From assembly GCF_000183405.1 (NCBI RefSeq), contig NC_014758.1:1715001-1779000 (forward strand): a DNA stretch of 64,000 nt, given 5' to 3'. A program made the position numbers and the translations under genes. The notes below the pieces were generated by a model. The model ran no database searches. It saw only the letters and a program-made list of their open reading frames with translations, and was not told the origin of the DNA. The DNA comes from Calditerrivibrio nitroreducens DSM 19672 (GTDB lineage: Bacteria; Chrysiogenota; Deferribacteres; Deferribacterales; Calditerrivibrionaceae). Position 1 is the stretch's first letter; each line of letters starts with the position of its first letter. This document shows positions 52,804-61,842 of the stretch, in pieces.

Positions 52804-52818
52804 TTTGGTATTATCAAT
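52804..52818. promoter_or_regulatory. Second, imperfect GntR operator
   Basis: TTTGGTATTATCAAT, differing at one position from the palindrome at 52901, lies 9 bases upstream of the GntR gene start. It suggests autoregulation. Confidence 0.5.
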
Positions 52819-52875
52819 TATTTTATGCATGACTATAAAATCTATAGCATAATTATATTTTTTTCAACTATTTTC

Positions 52876-52917
52876 TTGACTTTATTCTTTAAATAAAGTA
52901 TTTTGGTATTACCAAAA
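52876..52917 (+). promoter_or_regulatory. lut promoter with GntR operator
   Basis: TTGACT (52876-52881), 17 bases and TATTTT (52899-52904) form the promoter. The perfect 17-base palindrome TTTTGGTATTACCAAAA (52901-52917) overlaps the -10 element and the start site, so a bound FCD-type repressor would block initiation. It is 20 bases before the lutC start codon. Confidence 0.8.
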
Positions 52918-52937
52918 AACCTTGCGCCGAGGCTTAT

Positions 52938-53420
52938 ATGAACAAAACACCCTTAGAAAGGTTTCTAAAATATTCTTCAATGGTTTCTAATGAACATATA
53001 TTTTTAAGCGAAAGTCAGTTAAACTCTTACTTAAAAGAAAATCAATTTAATTACATTAACATCCCTTCCTTGAATCTATTCAGGGATTGTGTAATAGATG
53101 AAAAAGGCATAGAATCAGCCATTGTGGAAGCAGAAGCGGGTATATCTGAAACCGGAACTGTCGTGGTAATGAGTGAAGATGAAAAGCTCAGGCTTGCCAC
53201 ATCCCTCTGTGAAGAATTAACTGTAGTTTTGTATACTGATAAAATTTTTAATAATCTCGAAGATATTGCACCACTTCTTGAAGCTAATATGAGAAAAGAA
53301 TCCAACTATATCGCTTTCATCACCGGTGCTAGTCGTACAGCTGACATTGAAAGGGTTCTTACCATAGGAGTACACGGGCCAGTAAGAATGAAAGTAATTT
53401 TGACAGGAAGAGAGGAATAG
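52938..53420 (+). CDS. lutC: Lactate utilization protein LutC-like
   Basis: A 160-residue LUD domain protein of the LutABC lactate oxidation system. The conserved AEAGISETGTVVV segment near 72-84 and the C-terminal ITGASRTADIERVLTIGVHGP are typical of LutC. It lies 2 bases before the fused lutB-lutA gene. The LUD fold is thought to help the Fe-S subunits oxidise lactate to pyruvate. Confidence 0.9.
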   Translation: MNKTPLERFLKYSSMVSNEHIFLSESQLNSYLKENQFNYINIPSLNLFRDCVIDEKGIESAIVEAEAGISETGTVVVMSEDEKLRLATSLCEELTVVLYTDKIFNNLEDIAPLLEANMRKESNYIAFITGASRTADIERVLTIGVHGPVRMKVILTGREE

Positions 53421-53422
53421 CT

Positions 53423-55543
53423 ATGAATTTAGATCAAAAAATACGCAACAGCTTAAACGATAAGATCCTTTATAAAAATCTAAAAAATTTTGCATCCTCC
53501 TACAAGATATCAAGAAAGAATGCCTTTGATGGGCTTGATTTTGATCAATTGGTGGCCGATTTAAGCTCAAGAAAATCAAGAAATAGAGCACAGATAAATG
53601 AATTATTTGAACTATTCAAGAAAAATGCCACCTCTTCTGGAGCAAGAGTATACCAGGCAACAAACGCAGTAGACGCCTGCAGATACATCACCGATGTCTG
53701 CAAAAAACATAATACTGAATACATAGTCAAATCAAAATCGATGACCTCAGAAGAGATAAAATTAAACGAATATCTTGAAAAAAATGGTCTAAAACCGATT
53801 GAAACAGATTTAGGGGAATGGATACTTCAGATTGCGGGGGAGCATCCCTCCCACATGGTGATGCCTGCTATACACAAATCAAGACAGCAGGTTGCGGAGA
53901 TATTCAGACGATATACCGGTGAAGATATTGCAGATGACGATATAGATAAAATGGTCAAAATTGCCCGGAAGTACCTCAGAGATTACTATTTTAAAGCAAT
54001 GGTGGGGATTACAGGTGCTAACGTTGCAGTAGCCAAGGCTGGGGTTATAGGCATTGTGACAAATGAAGGTAATGGGAGGCTGACATCTACGGTACCACCA
54101 GTTCATATAGTTCTTCTGGGATATGAAAAGCTTGTGGCCGATTTTGATGAGGCTCTAAAAGTAATAAAACTTCTACCCAAAGCCGCAACAGGCCAGACAA
54201 TAAGTACCTATCTGACGTGGATTAAAGGGCAAAATAGTTCCCACAAAAATCCCCAGGGAATAAAAGAAACCCATTTTCTCTTTTTAGACAATGGAAGATT
54301 GGATTTTTTTGACCACCCAATATTAAAAGAAGCTTTAAAATGTATAAGATGTGGAAGCTGTGCCAATATCTGCCCGGCATACGAAATGGTGGGGGGGCAC
54401 ACATTCGGGCATATTTACATCGGTGCCATAGGTTCAATCCTCACGAGGATGTATCACGACGAAAAAACCGCCCATGAACTGCTAAAATTATGCATAGGAT
54501 GCAAGGCTTGCTCAAAATTCTGTCCTGCCGGGATAGACCTTCAATCGATTATTTCAGAATTAAACATTGAAACTACTGAAAAATTTGGATTGCCCGCTGC
54601 GAAAAAATTTATATATAGAAAAGTCATTGCAAACCCTTCAATCTTTAAAACAACGATGAAGATTGGATCCTTCCTCCAGATACCTATTATTTCAAAAGAT
54701 AAGATCCATCTCTCAAAATCCCCTCTACCAAAAGATAAAGATTTCAGAGTACTACCTTCCATCTCCAGAGTAGCATTTTCCGAGATCTATCCTAAAATAG
54801 ATACAAATAAAAACGGCATGAATAAAAAAATATTTTTTTACCCCGGGTGTGCAGTGGAATACTTCTATCCATATATGGGAAAGGCACTTGTGAAAGTATT
54901 AAATAGATTTGGTATAAGGGTGGATATACCCACAAAACAGGTCTGCTGCGGGTTACCAGCCATTCATGCGGGGGACGGTAACGCAGGTAAAGATACGATA
55001 TCAAAAAATCTTGACTACATGCCAGATCCGTCAAATTATGATGCTGTTATCGTATTATGTCCAAGCTGTGGTATGGCCATAAAGGAAGACTTTCCAAAAC
55101 AGATGAAAGAAGACTATACAAAATTAAATCTATCAAAAAAATTATCAGAAAAAATAATCTCTTTCAGAGAATATTTAGAGAAGCTGGGAGTTGATCTAAA
55201 GATAAATGGCAATGTGAAGGTAACATACCATACACCCTGCCATCAGGGAAGAGGTCTGGGAAGCTCAGCCGAAAGCTATCTCAAAGCTATTTTAGGTGAA
55301 AACTTTATTCCACTTAAAGATAGTGATGTATGTTGCGGATTCGGAGGAAGCTATTCCATCGATTTTGCAGGTATTTCTAAAGGTATTTTAGACAAAAAAA
55401 TAGAAAACATCATCCAAACAGGTGCAGATATTATCCTCACCGATTGCCCTGGTTGTGTGATGCAGATAGAAGGCGGTTTGCTTAAAAAAAGTTTGGATAT
55501 AAAAGTAATGCATATATCCACATTTCTGGATAGTTATATCTAA
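53423..55543 (+). CDS. Fused LutB-LutA Fe-S lactate oxidation protein
   Basis: A 706-residue fusion. Residues 1-280 are a LUD domain as in LutB. Two 4Fe-4S ferredoxin motifs follow, CIRCGSCANICPAYE (about 308-322) and CIGCKACSKFCPAG (about 357-370). The C-terminal half (about 460-706) carries the two CCG (heterodisulfide reductase B/LutA) cysteine motifs CCGLPAIHAGD and CCGFGGSY. In Bacillus LutA and LutB are separate, so this is a natural fusion in reversed order (B then A). With LutC it is predicted to oxidise lactate to pyruvate. No lactate permease or FAD subunit is adjacent. Confidence 0.92.
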   Translation: MNLDQKIRNSLNDKILYKNLKNFASSYKISRKNAFDGLDFDQLVADLSSRKSRNRAQINELFELFKKNATSSGARVYQATNAVDACRYITDVCKKHNTEYIVKSKSMTSEEIKLNEYLEKNGLKPIETDLGEWILQIAGEHPSHMVMPAIHKSRQQVAEIFRRYTGEDIADDDIDKMVKIARKYLRDYYFKAMVGITGANVAVAKAGVIGIVTNEGNGRLTSTVPPVHIVLLGYEKLVADFDEALKVIKLLPKAATGQTISTYLTWIKGQNSSHKNPQGIKETHFLFLDNGRLDFFDHPILKEALKCIRCGSCANICPAYEMVGGHTFGHIYIGAIGSILTRMYHDEKTAHELLKLCIGCKACSKFCPAGIDLQSIISELNIETTEKFGLPAAKKFIYRKVIANPSIFKTTMKIGSFLQIPIISKDKIHLSKSPLPKDKDFRVLPSISRVAFSEIYPKIDTNKNGMNKKIFFYPGCAVEYFYPYMGKALVKVLNRFGIRVDIPTKQVCCGLPAIHAGDGNAGKDTISKNLDYMPDPSNYDAVIVLCPSCGMAIKEDFPKQMKEDYTKLNLSKKLSEKIISFREYLEKLGVDLKINGNVKVTYHTPCHQGRGLGSSAESYLKAILGENFIPLKDSDVCCGFGGSYSIDFAGISKGILDKKIENIIQTGADIILTDCPGCVMQIEGGLLKKSLDIKVMHISTFLDSYI

Positions 55544-55612
55544 CATAAATAACCTTGCTATATTTATTTTATTGACGTATATTCCGTTGAATAAAATATT
55601 AGTGAGGTTCCT

Positions 55613-55954
55613 ATGAAAAGAACTATTTTTTTGTTAATGTTTCTTTTAACTGTTTCATCCTTATTTGCAAACGATTACAAGTATTCTATAGTAGGATTAT
55701 TAGGCGGTAGCCACGATTTTTCGGGTATAAAAATAGGTCCTGTAGGTATTGGAAAATTTATCAATGCTGTTTTAAATTTTCTTATAGTTTCATCGGTGGT
55801 CTTTTTTGGAATTATAAAACCCATAAAAAAACTAAACGAATTAGCTGCTAAAAAAGAATCTGCCAAACAACAAACAGAACAGCAGCCAACTACTCCAGAA
55901 GATGTTAAACTATTGAGAGAAATTCTCGAAGAGCTGAAAAAACAAAAAGTTTAA
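55613..55954 (+). CDS. MscL-like protein with a signal peptide in place of TM1
   Basis: A 113-residue protein. Residues 22-113 match the second half of the large mechanosensitive channel MscL: the loop VGLLGGSHDFSG (as GLLIGGIDF in MscL), TM2 GKFINAVLNFLIVSSVVFFG at 48-67, the basic IKPIKKLNEL, and a C-terminal helical bundle EDVKLLREILEELKKQ. The pore-lining TM1 is missing. Instead the N-terminus is a typical signal peptide (MKRTIFLLMFLLTVSSLFA, cut after A19), which would put the loop in the periplasm with the same orientation as MscL. The gene has its own ribosome site and plausible promoter, and is not a frameshift product. It may modulate a true MscL or form another structure. Confidence 0.75.
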   Translation: MKRTIFLLMFLLTVSSLFANDYKYSIVGLLGGSHDFSGIKIGPVGIGKFINAVLNFLIVSSVVFFGIIKPIKKLNELAAKKESAKQQTEQQPTTPEDVKLLREILEELKKQKV

Positions 55955-55985
55955 ATAAAATATCAAATTAATTCATCGGAACCCA

Positions 55986-56013
55986 TTGACTTTATAATGT
56001 TAAGATATATATT
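55986..56013 (+). promoter_or_regulatory. Promoter of the transglycosylase gene
   Basis: TTGACT (55986-55991), 16 bases and TATATT (56008-56013), placing the transcript start very near the ATG at 56023, so the message may have a very short leader. Confidence 0.5.
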
Positions 56014-56022
56014 CATGTTTCT

Positions 56023-56724
56023 ATGAATTTAAAAAAAATAGTCATTGTATCAGCAATACTACTTTTTGTGGGTTCCGTTTTATACATAATACCAGCTTTT
56101 TTTTATGACGTTGATAAGCTAAATAAAAACAATCCCATCCCCACCTCTTTTATGAAGTACCGAATGGATCAATGGAAGAGGGATGGTGTAAACAAAAAGA
56201 TCAGACAAACCTGGGTTCCAATTTCACAAATTTCAAGGAATATGAGACTTGCAGTAATTGTATCTGAAGATGCCAAATTCTGGAAACATGATGGTTTTGA
56301 CTTTGAAGCGATACAGGATGCTTTTGTGGAAAACTTTCGGTCCGGCAGATTTAAGTATGGTGCAAGCACTATCTCGCAACAGGTCATCAAAAATGTATAC
56401 CTTTCCCCCACAAAAAATCCGTTGAGAAAAATTAAAGAGGCAATATTAACCTACAGAATGGAACAGGTGGTATCTAAAAAACGGATCCTCGAAATATATC
56501 TAAATATTATCGAAATGGGGGATGGGATCTTTGGTGTACAGGAAGCTGCAAAATATTATTTTGGCAAACCAGCATCAGCACTTACTGTAACTGAAGCTGC
56601 AAAACTTGCATCAATACTCCCTAATCCTATAAAATATCATCCGAACAGCGATCAAAAATTTGTCACTAATCGCACCAGGATAATAGCAAGTAGAATTGCA
56701 AAAATTGAAAGCTATAAAAAATGA
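56023..56724 (+). CDS. mtgA: Monofunctional peptidoglycan transglycosylase
   Basis: A 233-residue GT51 enzyme that polymerises lipid II, anchored by one N-terminal helix (about 5-27). Motifs are SEDAKFWKHDGFD with catalytic E82, GASTISQQVIKN, the RKIKEAILTYRME segment with YLNIIEMG, and AAKYYFGKPAS. There is no transpeptidase domain. The length is normal for MtgA. Confidence 0.93.
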   Translation: MNLKKIVIVSAILLFVGSVLYIIPAFFYDVDKLNKNNPIPTSFMKYRMDQWKRDGVNKKIRQTWVPISQISRNMRLAVIVSEDAKFWKHDGFDFEAIQDAFVENFRSGRFKYGASTISQQVIKNVYLSPTKNPLRKIKEAILTYRMEQVVSKKRILEIYLNIIEMGDGIFGVQEAAKYYFGKPASALTVTEAAKLASILPNPIKYHPNSDQKFVTNRTRIIASRIAKIESYKK

Positions 56725-56792
56725 TACGATTCGTATTTTTTTATAATAAAATTTACCATTGAAATTATTTTTTTTAAAGTATATTAACTATT

Positions 56793-57629
56793 ATGTGGAT
56801 AATCTCAGTTTTTTTCATATTTTTACCGATCAATCTTTTTGCATGGGGGCCAGAAACCCACATTAAAATTGCATTTGAAATTCTAAATACCACAAACTTT
56901 TCTCTAATTAAATCATATCAGGCTTTTTTCCTGGCAGGAAATATATTTCCAGATCTTTTTAATCTGTTTAAAGATATTTCAAGTTTTAAGAAATCTCTTC
57001 CCACTCACTCCTGGAATACAGTATCGAGGCTCTTTGACGCCGCAACTTTAGACTCTGAAAGGGCTTTTGCATATGGTTATTCAGCACATCTTGCATCAGA
57101 TATAATAGCTCACAATCAGTATGTACCACAACAAACTCTGCTTGTGAGTAAATCAAGGTTTTTTTCCCATTTCATGTTGGAATTAGCCACCACCACCAAT
57201 GACAAGAGGTTTAGATATACACTAATAGAACTACTCGAAAAAGCAAATATATACGGAAATCTTTTTTTAAAAACATTTAATATCGATGAAAAATTTTTTA
57301 AAAGAGAGATCTTTTTTATAAAGAATGGGATTCGTTTGCAGAATTTTGCTAAAATTCCAGAAATAGTCAATTTAATAAAGAGATCGAAAGATTCTACCTT
57401 CAACATTAAATCATCTATTTATGAAGAAAAATCTATCGAAATTGCAAAAAAAACTATAGAGTCAGGTTTTTCTGATCTAATTAAATACGATCCCAGCGGT
57501 AAAAATAGTATTGCAAAGGCAAGAAATATGAGAAAAGAGCTAATTGCATCTTTTGGTAAAAAAAAGCTAAAAAAGCATCATAAAGAAAATATAAGTTTGA
57601 CAAACTTCAATCCTGATAAAATAGAATGA
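56793..57629 (+). CDS. Zinc-dependent phospholipase C-like secreted protein
   Basis: A 278-residue exported protein of the zinc-dependent phospholipase C fold. The signal peptide ends LFA, and the mature N-terminus is Trp (W18, WGPETH), which in this family ligates zinc through its amino group. Further likely ligands are H23, D54 (GNIFPDLF), H72 (LPTHSW), H108 (YSAHLASDIIAHN) and nearby Asp/His. Residues after 200 are Lys-rich. Activity on lipids is not certain; similar proteins occur as uncharacterised phospholipases. It is 7 bases upstream of the TauE gene. Confidence 0.8.
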   Translation: MWIISVFFIFLPINLFAWGPETHIKIAFEILNTTNFSLIKSYQAFFLAGNIFPDLFNLFKDISSFKKSLPTHSWNTVSRLFDAATLDSERAFAYGYSAHLASDIIAHNQYVPQQTLLVSKSRFFSHFMLELATTTNDKRFRYTLIELLEKANIYGNLFLKTFNIDEKFFKREIFFIKNGIRLQNFAKIPEIVNLIKRSKDSTFNIKSSIYEEKSIEIAKKTIESGFSDLIKYDPSGKNSIAKARNMRKELIASFGKKKLKKHHKENISLTNFNPDKIE

Positions 57630-57636
57630 AATATTT

Positions 57637-58458
57637 ATGGAAATAGTCTTACTTGTTGCTGTAGGTATTATTGCAGGCTTTTTGGGGGCACTTCTGGGGA
57701 TAGGTGGGGGTTCCATTATTGTTCCTATACTTGTTACCTTTCTGCACTATCCTATGCATAATGCTGTGGCGATAGGACTTTTAACGATTGTTGCCACCAG
57801 TGTATCTGTTGCCCATGTTAACATCCTTAAGGGGTTGATAAACCTAGAATTAAGTCTCGTATTGGAGTTTCTCACTGTTATAGCTTCAATCGTTGGAAGC
57901 TTCATAGGCAACAAACTTGACAACAACACGCTGCAAATAATTTATGGAATCATCTTAAGTATCATATCCCTCATCTATATAAAAGAAAGTATCCGACCAA
58001 AAATAGAAATTAATATCATCACAGACAAAAATAACTTTTTTTATGATGAATACTACGATTTTGATCTAAAAAAATATGTAGGCTACTCTCCAATAAAAAT
58101 AGTAAAAACCATGATAGTATCAACTGTGGCAGGTGCCTTCTCCGGAATGCTTGGTATTGGGGGTGGTGTCTTTAAAGTCCCTGCAATGAATCTCTTATCA
58201 AAGATACCGATAAAAGTAGCCATCGCCACAAGTAACTACATGATAGGCCTTACTGCAGCATCCGGCTCTATTCCATATATTATCCACGGCAAGATATCCC
58301 CCTCTGCTTCGATCTATATGATTGTGGGTGTTATTTTTGGATCTAAGATTGCCCTTACAAAATTTAATAAAATAAAAGATAAAAAGCTGAAAATTTTATT
58401 CGCATTATTTTTAATTTTTGTTTCATTAAATATGCTTTATAAGGGTTTGATGAGATGA
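57637..58458 (+). CDS. TauE/SafE family anion permease
   Basis: A 273-residue membrane protein of the sulfite/organosulfonate exporter family. It has about eight helices in two homologous halves, each with the signature G-(x)3-G-x-LGIGGG (GFLGALLGIGGGSIIVP near 15-31 and GAFSGMLGIGGGVFKVP near 165-181). The substrate could be sulfite, sulfoacetate or another anion. It overlaps DUF1634 by 4 bases, its usual partner. Confidence 0.9.
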   Translation: MEIVLLVAVGIIAGFLGALLGIGGGSIIVPILVTFLHYPMHNAVAIGLLTIVATSVSVAHVNILKGLINLELSLVLEFLTVIASIVGSFIGNKLDNNTLQIIYGIILSIISLIYIKESIRPKIEINIITDKNNFFYDEYYDFDLKKYVGYSPIKIVKTMIVSTVAGAFSGMLGIGGGVFKVPAMNLLSKIPIKVAIATSNYMIGLTAASGSIPYIIHGKISPSASIYMIVGVIFGSKIALTKFNKIKDKKLKILFALFLIFVSLNMLYKGLMR

Positions 58459-58757
58459 AAAGCTATGAATTAAAACAAAAAATTTCAAAAATATATCACC
58501 TAACCACAAAAATTACCATCTATGCAGCGGTATTGATAACTATTGTATCACTTATGTTAGATATCTATGACATAAAATTAAGCGTTATTACAAAATTAGA
58601 ATGGATAATCCTATCAATGCTCATTGCCACCCCTTTCTTGGGTATCATTGTGGCTATCTTTTATTATTACACACATAAAAACACCCGCATCTTTTTATCA
58701 GCCCTGGGGATCATCATCTTTATACTAGCTGTTTTAATAAAGGGCTATATATCATAA
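58455..58757 (+). CDS. DUF1634 membrane protein
   Basis: A 100-residue protein with three membrane helices (about 18-36, 50-70 and 78-98) of the DUF1634 family, which is regularly encoded next to TauE/SafE permeases and may be an accessory subunit. The start overlaps the permease stop (ATGA). The stop codon lies in the loop of the terminator hairpin. Confidence 0.85.
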   Translation: MKSYELKQKISKIYHLTTKITIYAAVLITIVSLMLDIYDIKLSVITKLEWIILSMLIATPFLGIIVAIFYYYTHKNTRIFLSALGIIIFILAVLIKGYIS

Positions 58758-58775
58758 TCGAATATATAGCCCTTT
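58739..58775. terminator. Bidirectional terminator between DUF1634 and ftsZ
   Basis: A 13-base stem AAAGGGCTATATA / TATATAGCCCTTT around an 11-base loop that contains the DUF1634 stop codon. It lies between convergent genes and has A/T runs on both sides. Confidence 0.85.
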
Positions 58776-58792
58776 ACTTTCTTGGAGGGGTA

Positions 58793-59923
58793 TTAATCCG
58801 CCTGATTTCTTATGTATGTAGGGATGTTTATCTCTTCATCATCGTAATCATCGAGAGTTTTAAGACCTAAGTCCCTCTTTTTTATCTGCTGAATCTTTTT
58901 CACTGTATTATCAATTGTTTGGGCTTTGGGCTGGATATACTCATTTATATTTATAGCTTTAGTCTCTTTAACCTTACCCAAACCTGTAGCAACAACGGTA
59001 ACTTTTATAGATCCTTCCATATCGTGATCAATTACAACACCTTTGTAAATGGCGGCATCTTCACCTGCCGCTTCGTAAATAATTCCTGCAATATTTGAAA
59101 CCTCTGTCATGGTGATATCATTTCCACCTGTAATATTAAGCAATATAGCTTCAGCACCTTTGATACTTGAATCCACCAACAATGGGCTGGATAATGCCTT
59201 TCTGGCTGCATCCTGATCCCTATTGTCTCCTGAAGCAACCCCAATTCCCATAAGAGCCATCCCCTTTGAGGAAAGAATAGTCCTGATATCTGCAAAGTCT
59301 ACATTTACGTATCCACTGCTATTTATCGTATCTGATATCCCCTGAACACCCTGTCTTAAGACATCATCCGCTATTCTGAAAGCCTCTTTGAATGGTGTAT
59401 TTTTGTCAATCACATCCAGAAGTTTATCGTTAGGAACCACTATATAAGTGTCCACATGCTCCTTGAGGAATTTTAATCCCTGCTCGGCATATTCCGTTCT
59501 TCTTTTACCTTCCCAATAAAACGGTTTTGATACCACCGCAACCGTAAGAGCTCCAAGATCCTTTGCAATACTTGCAATCACAGGAGCAGCACCTGTTCCG
59601 GTACCTCCTCCCATACCAGCAGTTATGAAGACAAGATCGGCACCTCTTAAGGCGTCTTCGATAGCCTCCTGCTCTTCTATGGCAGCTTTTCTTCCCACTT
59701 CAGGGTTGCCACCTGCCCCAAGCCCTCTTGTGAGCTTGCTCCCCAATTGAATCTTTATTGGGGCAAGATTAGCTGCAAGAGCCTGAGAATCTGTGTTTGC
59801 AGCGATAAACTCAACATTTGTAATACCAGCATTGATCATGTTATTGATGGCGTTTCCACCTGCTCCACCAACTCCAACTACTTTGATAACTGCTCCTGTC
59901 AAAATTTCATCAAATTCGAACAT
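58793..59923 (-). CDS. ftsZ: Cell division protein FtsZ
   Basis: The tubulin-like GTPase that forms the Z ring. The 376-residue protein has the tubulin signature [10 protein letters not shown] near 104-113, NTDSQAL, the T7 catalytic loop ([11 protein letters not shown]), a short variable linker, and the C-terminal peptide [12 protein letters not shown] that binds FtsA and ZipA-like partners. It is the last gene of the cluster, 19 bases after ftsA, ending in a strong terminator. Confidence 0.97.
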   Translation of the reverse strand: MFEFDEILTGAVIKVVGVGGAGGNAINNMINAGITNVEFIAANTDSQALAANLAPIKIQLGSKLTRGLGAGGNPEVGRKAAIEEQEAIEDALRGADLVFITAGMGGGTGTGAAPVIASIAKDLGALTVAVVSKPFYWEGKRRTEYAEQGLKFLKEHVDTYIVVPNDKLLDVIDKNTPFKEAFRIADDVLRQGVQGISDTINSSGYVNVDFADIRTILSSKGMALMGIGVASGDNRDQDAARKALSSPLLVDSSIKGAEAILLNITGGNDITMTEVSNIAGIIYEAAGEDAAIYKGVVIDHDMEGSIKVTVVATGLGKVKETKAININEYIQPKAQTIDNTVKKIQQIKKRDLGLKTLDDYDDEEINIPTYIRNQAD

Positions 59924-59942
59924 TTAATACCCCCTATATTTT

Positions 59943-61178
59943 TTAGAAAAACTCTTTTATCATACTCTTCATTTTTTCCATAATTTTGTTTAGCTTTGTT
60001 TCATCTGTCCCTTTAGACATAATTACTTTTGGGTGCCCTTTTTTTGCTGCGATGAGGGCAAGCCCCACTGAGGTGGAATACATAGGGTCATTTATCGTAT
60101 CCACCAGCCCTCTTGTTATCTTATCAGGTTTTGCTATCCTTACAGGTAAGTTAAATATAGAATAGGCAAGCTCTTCCAACCCTTCTATATTTGACATACC
60201 CCCAGTAAAAACTATCCCAGCACCAATCATATCGTAGAATCTCTTTTTATACAGCTCCCCCAAAAACATCTGTAAAATCTCCTCACATCTTGCATGCAAT
60301 ATCTGTGTCAACACAGAGCGGGAGATCTTTCTGGGTGGTCTACCCCCCACCGAAGGAACATCGATCGTTTCATCATCAGAAACATACGGCATCCATACAC
60401 AGCCATAACTCTTTTTAATCTTTTCAGCCTCCACCTCAGGGGCATTTATCCCTATGGCAAGATCGGATGTACAGCTCTGTCCACCCAGCTGCAATACTGC
60501 AGTATGGTAGACGGTACCTTTTTTCAAGATTATCATATCTGTGGTTCCCCCACCACCATCAATGAGACAAACACCCAGTTCCTTTTCATCTTCACTTAAG
60601 ACAGCTTCGGCTGAAGCCAGCTGTTCCAAAACTATATCATCCACCAAAAGCCCAGCCCTTTCGCAACTTTTTATAATATTCTGGGCACTTGAAACCGCAC
60701 CAGTTATAATATGTACATCCACTTCCAGCCTTACACCACTCATACCCCTCGGATTTCTGATATCACTCTGGCCATCTAAAGTGTACTGCTGAGGTATTAC
60801 ATGGAGCACTTCACTTCCTATTGGGATATCTACGGCAGAGGCTGATTCAATAACCCTTTCTATATCTTTATCCGTCACTTCACGATTCTTTACAGCAATG
60901 ATACCTTTGGAATTGAAGCTTTTAATGTGTCCACCAGCGATTCCAACGGTAACATTGTGTATCGACACACCAGCCATCCTTTCAGCATTCGCAATAGCCT
61001 CTTTAATGGAATTTACCGTAGCCTCGATATTTATAACCACACCCTTTCGAATCCCCGTGCTGGGGGCTAACCCAACACCTATAAGCTCCAATTCATTGTT
61101 TTCATTTTTTCTAACAACTGTTGCACAGGTTTTTGTTGTACCGATATCAAGCCCAACGAAAATATTATCATGCTTCAT
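59943..61178 (-). CDS. ftsA: Cell division protein FtsA
   Basis: An actin-like membrane tether for FtsZ, 411 residues. Phosphate-1 GLDIGTTKTCATV, phosphate-2 CLIDGGGGTTDMI and the adenosine motif GIVFTGGMSNIEG are present. The C-terminus is the expected amphipathic membrane helix (NKIMEKMKSMIKEFF). The ATG at 61178 is preceded by GGAG; a start 12 bases upstream is less likely. It overlaps ftsQ by 11 bases. Confidence 0.96.
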   Translation of the reverse strand: MKHDNIFVGLDIGTTKTCATVVRKNENNELELIGVGLAPSTGIRKGVVINIEATVNSIKEAIANAERMAGVSIHNVTVGIAGGHIKSFNSKGIIAVKNREVTDKDIERVIESASAVDIPIGSEVLHVIPQQYTLDGQSDIRNPRGMSGVRLEVDVHIITGAVSSAQNIIKSCERAGLLVDDIVLEQLASAEAVLSEDEKELGVCLIDGGGGTTDMIILKKGTVYHTAVLQLGGQSCTSDLAIGINAPEVEAEKIKKSYGCVWMPYVSDDETIDVPSVGGRPPRKISRSVLTQILHARCEEILQMFLGELYKKRFYDMIGAGIVFTGGMSNIEGLEELAYSIFNLPVRIAKPDKITRGLVDTINDPMYSTSVGLALIAAKKGHPKVIMSKGTDETKLNKIMEKMKSMIKEFF

Positions 61179-61842
61179 TTTTAACTCCATTTATAAATAT
61201 TTTTCCTGGCACTCTCAAATCTATATAATTTATTTTTTTGTATATCGTTGCCAATCCCTCTGCATATCTTAAACTTTTTTTATACTCCTCCAGATCGTAT
61301 GAAACAAGTATCTGATAATCATCTCTATTTATAACAAAATGGGAATTATTGATATCTATGCTTGTAAACCTATCATTAAGAGATTTTACAATCTCCGCCA
61401 CAACATAAAGCTTATCATTATTAAGATTTGTATTATCATATACTTTTACATTACCACAATCAGTTCCAATAAGATCACCTTCTATGGAATAAAAGTAGCA
61501 ATTATTTCTCGATTTAATTTTCATCACAGTTTTTCTCTCATATATGTCAATCTCCAGTTTATCTGGATATATTCTCTTAATACTTGTTTTTTTTATCCAT
61601 GGGTCATCCAGTACCCATCCCAGACTACTGTCAATTTGAAATATCTGCTTACCTTTAAAATCCTTAGTTTGGGACATCATTTTTTTTATGTCTGCATTCA
61701 CAACACCATTTATCTGCACAGTATTAACTGTAAAAATTTTCGATTCTTTAAACAGTTTAATACTATAAAAAAATCCAAATATAAATGATAGCACAAACAA
61801 CACAACTATCATCCTCAGGAGAATTTTTAATACTTCACTCAT
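61168..61842 (-). CDS. ftsQ: Cell division protein FtsQ
   Basis: A 224-residue bitopic protein with an N-terminal membrane helix (about 9-30), a POTRA domain (about 35-105, with WVLDDPWIKKTSIKRIYPDKLEIDIYE) and a beta domain. It links the FtsB/FtsL pair to the divisome; the FtsB-like protein of this window is at 7403. It is placed between ddl (8-base overlap) and ftsA (11-base overlap), the classical order. Confidence 0.9.
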   Translation of the reverse strand: MSEVLKILLRMIVVLFVLSFIFGFFYSIKLFKESKIFTVNTVQINGVVNADIKKMMSQTKDFKGKQIFQIDSSLGWVLDDPWIKKTSIKRIYPDKLEIDIYERKTVMKIKSRNNCYFYSIEGDLIGTDCGNVKVYDNTNLNNDKLYVVAEIVKSLNDRFTSIDINNSHFVINRDDYQILVSYDLEEYKKSLRYAEGLATIYKKINYIDLRVPGKIFINGVKNEA

